The notes below the pieces were generated by a model, which had not been told where the DNA came from, did no database searches, and was given only the letters and a program-made list of their open reading frames with translations. From DUZB01 sp964407525 (GTDB lineage Bacteria > Desulfobacterota > DSM-4660 > Desulfatiglandales > Desulfatiglandaceae), in the NCBI GenBank assembly GCA_964407525.1, contig CAYOWC010000152.1:1-11396 (forward strand): a stretch of 11,396 nucleotides of DNA, given 5' to 3'. The position numbers and the translations under genes are program-made. Positions 5,311 through 11,396 of this stretch are shown in pieces (the stretch's first letter is position 1; each line of letters starts with the position of its first letter).

Positions 5311-7884
5311 TCAGTCCTTTCCCGCCTCTTTCATCAAGGCCAGGATTGCCTCATATTCGAAATCATGCGCCCATTCCCCCAGCTTCATGGCAAGACGGGG
5401 ATCGTGCTCACCCATTTCCCCGATCGACCGTTCGATGGCCGCCATATCCGCACGTGACACCGCATCTTTCATCTCATCCCGTAAGGCGGCTGGAAGAGAA
5501 AAAAACAGTCCCTGCCAGTCGCCCGGATCATCGTCTGATTTGCGTTCTTCAGGGCTGCGAAATTCTTCATAGACCCAGCGGACCCCTAACTGTCTTTCCA
5601 TGGCTCCAAAAATATCCGCCTCCCTGAATGGTTTGGCGATATATTCGTCGCACCCGGCTGCCAGGATAGCATCCAGTTCACTTTGCAGACTGCTGGCGCT
5701 GACGGCAATGACCTTTGTCGAGCTAACCGTGTCTTTTGACTTGATCACCCGGGTCGCCTCATAGCCATCCATCACTGGCATACGCATGTCCATGAAGATA
5801 AGATGAGGACGCCATTTTTTCCACAGGAAAACAGCTTCCTCCCCGTTTTCCGCGCTCTTGAGCTCGAACCCGAAGATCTCGAGGAGCCGCATGAGGAGAA
5901 GTCGGTTCACGGGGTTGTCATCCGCCACCAGAATGCGATATGTCGGCTGCCCCGGCTCCAGGGCAACGATTCTTTCAGGGGGCGTGGCCAGGGCGGCTTG
6001 CAATGGCTGAGAGGATTCCACCCTCACATCAAACCGGAACAGGGTCCCCCTATCCGCCTCGCTCTCCACGGTCATGCGGCCACCCATAAGCTCAATAAAA
6101 CTTCGGCTGATGGTCAATCCCAATCCGGTCCCTTCTTGAGACTTACGACCGGTCTCGGTCTGCTCAAAGGCTTCAAAAATTTTCGTCAGATCTTCGGGAT
6201 TGATCCCGGCGCCGGTATCTTCCACCTCAAAAAGAAGTCCCGGAGCAACGCCTTTTCCTTCATCGGAAGCGGCCTTCCCTTCCCGAAAAGCCACACGCAC
6301 GATAATCACTCCTTTTTCCGTGAATTTAAAGGCGTTGTTCAGCAGGTTGATAAGTACCTGCCGGAGTCTGACCGGATCGGCTCGAATATACCGCGGGACA
6401 TTGTCTGCCAGTTCAAATAGGAGGTCAAGTTGTTTATTCACGGCCCGGATCCGGAACATGTCTTCAAGCTCGTTCAGCAACTCGTACAGATCAAAATCGG
6501 ACGCGTTCAAAACCACCCGTCCGGCCTCGATAGTGGAAAGATCAAGGACCTGGTTGATTAGGGTGAGAAGGTGTTCGCCACTTCGGCGAATGATTTCCAG
6601 ATACTCGATGTCATGGGAGGAAATAGTTTTGCTTCGGTTCAAGAGTTGAGAAAATCCCAGGATGGCGTTGAGCGGAGTGCGCAGTTCGTGGCTCATATTG
6701 GCCAGGAAAACGCTTTTGGCCTGGTTAGCCTGCTCCGCAACCCGTCTGGCATCCTGCAGCGTGGTTTCATATTCATTACGCTTTTCTGCAAAATAGGCAA
6801 CGGATCGGGCCATGCTTGCGATTTCGTCTTTTCCTTCAATGGGAATGGGAATGGGATTTCCTTGCACATGGGCCTTCATGCTCTGTTCAAGGGCAAGGAT
6901 GCGGCCAATGACCGAACGGCGGATAAAAAGGAAAATAAGAATGGCACTAACGACAATGACTACCGGAATCAGCAGAAAGAGTCTTCCTATCCATTCCATT
7001 TCTTCCGTGACTTGTTGACTTTGCCTTTGGATTTCAGCGGAAATCTTTGAAAACACCTGTTCGGTCTGTTTGACCAGTTCATCGGACATAAACGTATTTT
7101 GGATGAGCCTGTCCTGGATCAGATTTTTCTGCTTCAGACGTCGTTCAGAGAGGGGCAGCAGCCCCTTATCGCCTGCGCCATAACGATTCAAGGTGTGGGC
7201 ATAACTCATAAATGGCGAGGTTTTGAAATACTCGTCTTCCAACGCGTGATCAATCCGATTCTTCAGTTCAAGGATCTGGCCTTGATATTCTTCAAGGCGC
7301 TGGCTGTCCGAAATGTTCGGCACATCCCGCAACAGGCTGAATATTTGAACGAATAATTCACGAATGCGAAGGCTCGATGCCGTCTGATCCGGTTTTCTTC
7401 CAAGAATCAGGGATTCCGATACGTGTCTCATAAGGATCGAAATCTGAAGGATGCGCAGGTCCGCTTCAATTCCCTCTTCTACCAGGTTAACAAGGGCCTG
7501 GAGGTTATCAAAAATCTGTTGAGATCGCCTTGACAAGTCCAGCGCCTCTGTCACACCCGCGGCTTTTAGCTCGGAGAGGAAGCCCTGGATTTTTTTCAGG
7601 TCTACCGTTATGCGGCGTGAAGCGGTTTCAAGAACAAGAGGGTTTTCACTAAGAACAAGCTCGGATCCATCCGAGATCAGGCCTTCCACTTCCTTTGCCA
7701 GTTCGGACGTGGCAATTAACACGGGGAGGTCTTCCTCTGAAATTGTATGGAACAGAATGGCGGACTTGTCAAAATAGCGTTTGGCAACTCCGCTGGAGAC
7801 AAACGCCACCACGACAATCAACGCCAACCCCAGAGAGACCTTGAGCGAGATACCCGGGACAATATCCTTTTTGAACCATTTCAT
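5311..7884 (-). CDS. Membrane-bound hybrid sensor histidine kinase with large periplasmic sensor
   Basis: This is an inner-membrane kinase, 857 residues from the chosen ATG. Membrane segments are at about 12-34 and 300-322. Between them lies a mainly helical periplasmic domain of about 265 residues whose start (DLPVLIATSELAKEVEG) resembles TorS-type sensors. Then come HAMP (322-374), HisKA with H399 in SHELRTPLNAILGF, and a HATPase with N516/N517, D556 (EDTGAGI) and GTGLGL at 585-590. A complete receiver follows (D655/D656, D699, S729, K751). The last 90 residues are helical and are not an HPt domain, since no HxxKG motif is present. The ATG at 7884 is preferred over a TTG at 7902 because it overlaps the binding-protein stop as ATGA, typical of translational coupling. 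The response regulator follows after 7 nt. By analogy with TorT/TorS, the binding protein may be its co-sensor; the ligand is unknown. Confidence 0.92.
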   Translation of the reverse strand: MKWFKKDIVPGISLKVSLGLALIVVVAFVSSGVAKRYFDKSAILFHTISEEDLPVLIATSELAKEVEGLISDGSELVLSENPLVLETASRRITVDLKKIQGFLSELKAAGVTEALDLSRRSQQIFDNLQALVNLVEEGIEADLRILQISILMRHVSESLILGRKPDQTASSLRIRELFVQIFSLLRDVPNISDSQRLEEYQGQILELKNRIDHALEDEYFKTSPFMSYAHTLNRYGAGDKGLLPLSERRLKQKNLIQDRLIQNTFMSDELVKQTEQVFSKISAEIQRQSQQVTEEMEWIGRLFLLIPVVIVVSAILIFLFIRRSVIGRILALEQSMKAHVQGNPIPIPIEGKDEIASMARSVAYFAEKRNEYETTLQDARRVAEQANQAKSVFLANMSHELRTPLNAILGFSQLLNRSKTISSHDIEYLEIIRRSGEHLLTLINQVLDLSTIEAGRVVLNASDFDLYELLNELEDMFRIRAVNKQLDLLFELADNVPRYIRADPVRLRQVLINLLNNAFKFTEKGVIIVRVAFREGKAASDEGKGVAPGLLFEVEDTGAGINPEDLTKIFEAFEQTETGRKSQEGTGLGLTISRSFIELMGGRMTVESEADRGTLFRFDVRVESSQPLQAALATPPERIVALEPGQPTYRILVADDNPVNRLLLMRLLEIFGFELKSAENGEEAVFLWKKWRPHLIFMDMRMPVMDGYEATRVIKSKDTVSSTKVIAVSASSLQSELDAILAAGCDEYIAKPFREADIFGAMERQLGVRWVYEEFRSPEERKSDDDPGDWQGLFFSLPAALRDEMKDAVSRADMAAIERSIGEMGEHDPRLAMKLGEWAHDFEYEAILALMKEAGKD
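7881..7884 (-). promoter_or_regulatory. ATGA stop/start overlap coupling binding protein and kinase
   Basis: The TGA of the solute-binding protein gene (7883-7881) overlaps the ATG of the kinase gene (7884-7882) by the shared bases of ATGA. The purine-rich GGGAAAAGAA just upstream is only a modest ribosome binding site. Together these suggest reinitiation by ribosomes finishing the upstream gene, keeping the two proteins in a fixed ratio. Confidence 0.7.
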
Positions 7885-9506
7885 TTCTTTTCCCGTTTCC
7901 AAAAAACCGTATCGAGAGGCGACATGAGCCCCCAGATGCTTTGATTCATCCCGCCAAGGTTCTTGTCATAGGCGATGGCGAAAAACGGCTGGAAGAGGGG
8001 GTACAATGGGAGTTCATCCACAATGATCTGCTGAAATTTCTTGTACAGGGAAACCCGTTTCTCAAAATCCATCTCCGAACCGGCCTGCTCCATGAGCGCA
8101 TCAACCGCAGAGTTGCTGTACCCTTGCGTATTGGACCAGATAACGCCCTTGCGGATATTGGAAGTCGCATAGGTGCGGTGAACCCCGATCACCGGGTCCC
8201 CCCAGTTGAATACATCATCCATGGTCGCATCGAAATCCCAGTTGGCCACCTTCTGAATCCAGTCATTAAGATCTCCAGGGTGTTCGATGATGACTTCCAC
8301 ACCCAGTTTTTTCAGGAAGAGCTCTCCCAGGTATTCCGTAATTCTCCGGTTGTTTCCCGCCTTTTCCGGGATGTATGTCATGCGGAAGGAAAATCTTTTT
8401 CCGGTTTCCTCCCGGGGATATCCGGCCTCATCCAGTAAACGGTTCGCTTTTTCAAAATCCTGTTCATAAAGAGTCACATCGGAGGAATAGAAAGGACTGT
8501 TCGATGAGATCGGCCCGGTCTCCATATTCGTTTCCCCTTTAAACATCGTGTCGATAATAAATTTTCGATCGATGGCGTAGGCCATGGCCTTCCGTACGCG
8601 CACGTCATCGAACGGCTTTTTCCGCAGGTTAAACGCCAGCCAGTACATGGGACCGATACCTTTAAAACCTTTTTTGATGACCACCACATGATCCATGCTT
8701 CGCAGCTGATTCAGTTCATTCAGGTCCTGAAAACTCACCATCATTTGAAGATCGCCGGTTTCCATCCCAAGGCTTTCTTCCAGGGTATTACGTGTAATTT
8801 TGATGGTCAGGCGATCCAGATAGGGGCGCCCTTTGATAAAGAATTCACTGTTCTTGATAAGCCGAATCTCTTTTCCGGGAACAAAACTTTCCAGTTTGAA
8901 CGGACCGGAACCGATTGGGCGCATATTGGCCGGGTGGCCTTTCACTTTTTCCACAATTCCATAAACATGCTTCGGAAGGATGGGAAGGAGGGCCGGCGAC
9001 ATGGCAAGCAGGAGGGCCGGATGGGGCTTTTTTAGATGAATGACGACCGTGTGGGGATCGGGGGTATCCACCCGCGTAACCGGCGCCAGCATGGATTGAA
9101 ACGGATGCAGGGCCTTGACGGTCATGATGGAAAAGGCCACGTCCTCGGACGTAATCGGTTTGCCGTCGTGAAAAACCGCGTTTTTCACCAGGTCGAGTTG
9201 AATAGATAGACCGTCTTTGGAGATCTCCCATTTTTCAGCGAGATAGGGGTGGGGATTCCATTCATTGTCAAACCGAAACAAGCCGGCAAAAATCTGCGTC
9301 CCTGGAATTGCGGTAGCCAGACCGGACTGGATGGCCGGATTCAAATGGGCCGGCGAGGCATAGAGGCTGACCACCAGTTCTCCACCGGGTGAAGGCGCGG
9401 TAGTTTCCGGTTCAATGGCGAGTGCGGTAAAGGGCATCCATACAGTCCATACGGCGATTACCGTGTATACATTGGCCTGGAAAACTCTTTTCAGAAAACA
9501 AAACAT
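7881..9506 (-). CDS. Periplasmic solute-binding protein, family 5 (peptide/nickel type)
   Basis: This is a 541-residue exported binding protein of the SBP_bac_5 (PF00496) family, whose members bind oligopeptides, dipeptides, nickel chelates or sugars for ABC importers. A Sec signal peptide is visible: basic K6R7, a hydrophobic core at 13-26, and probable cleavage after ALA at about residue 30. There is no lipobox cysteine, so it should be soluble in the periplasm. Family hallmarks include GGELVVSLYASPAHLNPA after the signal, FHDGKPITSEDVAFS, GSGPFKL and the VRKAMAYAIDR segment. The length is normal and uninterrupted. No permease or ATPase gene is adjacent: a sensor kinase precedes it by 72 nt and another overlaps it downstream. 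A role presenting ligand to the downstream kinase is therefore plausible. A transporter encoded elsewhere could also use it. Substrate cannot be read from the sequence. Confidence 0.9.
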   Translation of the reverse strand: MFCFLKRVFQANVYTVIAVWTVWMPFTALAIEPETTAPSPGGELVVSLYASPAHLNPAIQSGLATAIPGTQIFAGLFRFDNEWNPHPYLAEKWEISKDGLSIQLDLVKNAVFHDGKPITSEDVAFSIMTVKALHPFQSMLAPVTRVDTPDPHTVVIHLKKPHPALLLAMSPALLPILPKHVYGIVEKVKGHPANMRPIGSGPFKLESFVPGKEIRLIKNSEFFIKGRPYLDRLTIKITRNTLEESLGMETGDLQMMVSFQDLNELNQLRSMDHVVVIKKGFKGIGPMYWLAFNLRKKPFDDVRVRKAMAYAIDRKFIIDTMFKGETNMETGPISSNSPFYSSDVTLYEQDFEKANRLLDEAGYPREETGKRFSFRMTYIPEKAGNNRRITEYLGELFLKKLGVEVIIEHPGDLNDWIQKVANWDFDATMDDVFNWGDPVIGVHRTYATSNIRKGVIWSNTQGYSNSAVDALMEQAGSEMDFEKRVSLYKKFQQIIVDELPLYPLFQPFFAIAYDKNLGGMNQSIWGLMSPLDTVFWKREKK

Positions 9507-9510
9507 AATG

Positions 9511-9519
9511 CCCTCCTTT
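9511..9519 (-). promoter_or_regulatory. Strong Shine-Dalgarno of the binding-protein gene
   Basis: On the minus strand AAAGGAGGG is followed by CATT and the ATG at 9506. It is close to the ideal anti-16S complement and is the strongest ribosome binding site seen in the window. This would let the binding protein be made in excess over the kinases in the same transcript. Confidence 0.75.
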
Positions 9520-9560
9520 CTTCAGTGACACGGCAGTCGAGTGAAGGGTTTTGAGATTCG

Positions 9561-9576
9561 GATAGAGGATTCTATC
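9561..9576 (-). other. Short hairpin between the first kinase and the binding-protein gene
   Basis: GATAGA and TCTATC form a 6-bp stem with a 4-base loop immediately after the stop of the upstream kinase. No T run follows, so it is not a convincing terminator. It could slow polymerase or protect the message, or be chance. No promoter was recognised in the 72-base gap, which favours read-through from the kinase gene. Confidence 0.25.
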
Positions 9577-9578
9577 GA

Positions 9579-11396
9579 TTATTTTTCATCTAAAACCTCT
9601 CGAACCGACCTCGCCAGGTTTGCCATTTCAATGGGTTTCTCAATATATTTCCGAATGCCGATTTTTTGTGCGCTGTCCAGTGAAATTTTCTTGCTGTACC
9701 CGGTGCAGAGAATGATGGGCGTGTCGGGCCGGATTTCAAGTATCGCACGTGCGAGTTTGTCCCCCGTCATTTTGGGCATGGTCATATCGGTGATGACGAG
9801 GTCAATTCGGTCGGGGCCGGCACGGAAAAATTCCAGGGCTTCGGAAGGATCGGTTTTGGGGATAACCCTGTATCCGAGCTTCTCCAATCGCTGCTGATTC
9901 AGTTTCACCATGGACCCTTCATCGTCAACAAACAGAATCCTTTCTTTGCCCCCGGGAGTTTTTTCAGCCCTTTCAGGTTTTTCGACATTTTCCATTTCAA
10001 CCATTGGAAACAGCAGCGTGAAAGTTGTGCCTTCCCCGCGCTCGCTTTTCACCCATATAGAACCCTTGTGACCCCGTACAATGCCGTGTACCACAGCCAG
10101 ACCCATGCCGGTACCTTTACCCACGTCCTTGGTCGTGAAATAAGGCTCAAAAACCCGCTCTGCCACATCCTTTTCCATCCCTTGTCCCGTATCCTTTACG
10201 GTGATCCGTACATGGGGCCCGGGCTTCAGTTCCCGGCCGATGAGGATGTCCTTTTCCGCCAACACGATTTGATCCAGGCTGATTTCCAGGATGCCCCCGT
10301 TTTCTTCCATAGCGTGGGCCGCGTTCGTACACAGATTGATCAGAATCTGATGGATTTGAGTTGGATCGGCCTTAATAGCGCCTATATCCCTTGGAATATT
10401 TACGCGTATTTCAATGGTCGTGGGAATCGATGCGCGCAGGAGTTTAACGGATTCCTCGATAATCCGGCCGACCCTTATGGGCTTTCGATATAGCTCCGTT
10501 TTGCGGCTGAAACTGAGAAGCTGTCTCACCACGTCTTTTGCTCTCAAACTGGCTGTTTTTATTTCTTCCAGACTGGCACGGGCAGGATTCCAATCCGGCA
10601 CATCATCCATGGCCAATTCAGCATTGCCTAAGATAATTCCCAGGATATTGTTGAAATCGTGGGCAATGCCGCCTGCCAGGGTCCCCACGGCTTCCATTTT
10701 ATGTGATTGCCTCAGTTGGCGTTCCAAATCGACCATGGCCTTTTGAGCCTTTTTTTGCGTTGTGATGTCTTGTACTACCCCTACAATTTTTATGGGCGCT
10801 CCGGAAGCATCTCTTATAACCTCAGCAATCGATTTGATGATTTTTCTATCCGGTCCGGAAATGGGGTGAATTTCAAACTCAAGATTGTATGGCATGTCCT
10901 TTTCAATCAAATCCACGAGCGCCTGATGAACCCTCTCCCGCTCTGGGATGCAGTTTTCAACCTCCTCTGTGGTGAAGTTTTTACTTTCCGGATCTAAACC
11001 ATAGATCCGTTTGGCTTCATCAGAACCCCAGAAATTCTCCGCGGCCAATTCATATTCCCAATTCCCCACATGGCCCATGAGTTGGGCTTTTTTGTATCTT
11101 TGTTCGTTATCGCGAAGATAGTCTTCAATTTGTTTTCGGGAAGCAACCTCTGCTTTAAGCCGTTTGTTCCAAAATAAGAAAAACAGAACGAAAACCGCCG
11201 CGATGCCTGAAACACCTAAAATCCACTTTAATAGATCGGTCTTTCTAATCCCATGTTCGTATCGGATTGTAAGCCACCTGTTCCGAATGGCTGCATGTTC
11301 ATCCGGTGTCATGGCGGCGAGCGTCTTATTGATAATGCCGACCAATTCCGGCCAGTCGTTGCGTATGGCCATGGCCTGGTTATGGTTATCAAATGG
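9579..11396 (-). CDS. Hybrid sensor histidine kinase with binding-protein-type sensor, PAS and receiver (5' end outside window)
   Basis: The frame stays open to the right edge (eight more codons, PFDNHNQA, precede the Met at 11372), so this Met is internal and the gene is partial. Counting from it, residues 1-42 (RNDWPELVGIINKTLAAMTP and following) are the end of a periplasmic SBP_bac_3/PBPb sensor domain. A membrane segment is at 47-68. A PAS domain with PAC-like end (VGVVQDITTQKKA) spans about 90-210. HisKA has H238 in GIAHDFNNIL. HATPase shows N350, D394 (KDTGQG) and GTGMGL at 420-425. The receiver at 478-595 has D483/D484, D529, T557 and K579. The architecture is a membrane kinase sensing a small periplasmic ligand, probably amino-acid-like as for the family (inference), and phosphorylating its own receiver. 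It is the most upstream visible gene of the minus-strand cluster, 72 nt before the binding-protein gene. Confidence 0.92.
   Translation of the reverse strand, partial: PFDNHNQAMAIRNDWPELVGIINKTLAAMTPDEHAAIRNRWLTIRYEHGIRKTDLLKWILGVSGIAAVFVLFFLFWNKRLKAEVASRKQIEDYLRDNEQRYKKAQLMGHVGNWEYELAAENFWGSDEAKRIYGLDPESKNFTTEEVENCIPERERVHQALVDLIEKDMPYNLEFEIHPISGPDRKIIKSIAEVIRDASGAPIKIVGVVQDITTQKKAQKAMVDLERQLRQSHKMEAVGTLAGGIAHDFNNILGIILGNAELAMDDVPDWNPARASLEEIKTASLRAKDVVRQLLSFSRKTELYRKPIRVGRIIEESVKLLRASIPTTIEIRVNIPRDIGAIKADPTQIHQILINLCTNAAHAMEENGGILEISLDQIVLAEKDILIGRELKPGPHVRITVKDTGQGMEKDVAERVFEPYFTTKDVGKGTGMGLAVVHGIVRGHKGSIWVKSERGEGTTFTLLFPMVEMENVEKPERAEKTPGGKERILFVDDEGSMVKLNQQRLEKLGYRVIPKTDPSEALEFFRAGPDRIDLVITDMTMPKMTGDKLARAILEIRPDTPIILCTGYSKKISLDSAQKIGIRKYIEKPIEMANLARSVREVLDEK

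Noticed and set aside
5311..5580. HPt domain in the tail of the second kinase
   Set aside because: The helical tail has two histidines (GEHDP, WAHDFEY), but neither is in the HxxKG context of HPt domains.
5803..6420. 205-codon plus-strand ORF inside the hybrid kinase gene
   Set aside because: It lies opposite the HATPase and receiver coding sequence, whose catalytic motifs are intact, and its translation shows no domain features.
7885..7902. TTG start extending the hybrid kinase by 6 residues
   Set aside because: The ATG at 7884 forms an ATGA overlap with the preceding stop, the more usual arrangement; only six residues change.

Overview
The window looks like chromosomal DNA from a Desulfobacterota (deltaproteobacterial) bacterium. 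This is inferred from protein style: a response regulator ending in a CxxC/CxxC tail of a type I associate with that group, hybrid kinases with periplasmic-binding-protein-like input, and a large PiT transporter with a PhoU-like tail. No rRNA or tRNA is present to confirm the lineage. I see no CRISPR array, insertion sequence, tRNA or prophage gene.

Left part (1-4600). A plus-strand gene encodes a 759-residue PiT-family phosphate transporter with a cytoplasmic PhoU-like C-terminus. It follows a candidate sigma-70-type promoter. It converges on a minus-strand MscS-type mechanosensitive channel, and the 402-base gap between them carries a tandem 14-mer repeat and a perfect 19-bp inverted repeat that can serve as a terminator for both genes. 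Upstream of mscS is a roughly 380-base divergent intergenic region. It holds a good minus-strand promoter candidate, a possible structured leader or an unlisted 55-codon ORF, and a plus-strand promoter candidate for a small ferritin-like diiron protein.

Right part (4674-11396). Four minus-strand genes in a row form a sensory cluster, read in transcription order from right to left: (1) a hybrid histidine kinase whose periplasmic binding-protein-type sensor is cut by the window edge; (2) a family 5 (peptide/nickel-type) solute-binding protein with a Sec signal peptide and a very strong ribosome binding site; (3) a membrane-bound hybrid kinase with a large periplasmic sensor, overlapping gene 2 by ATGA; (4) a response regulator 7 nt further on, with a receiver, a coiled coil and a CxxC/CxxC tail but no DNA-binding domain. 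No ABC permease or ATPase gene is in the window, so the binding protein may present a ligand to the kinase rather than feed a transporter, by analogy with TorT/TorS and LuxP/LuxQ. This cluster is the most interesting part of the window. The window contains two kinases and three receivers, but no HPt domain and no recognisable output domain.
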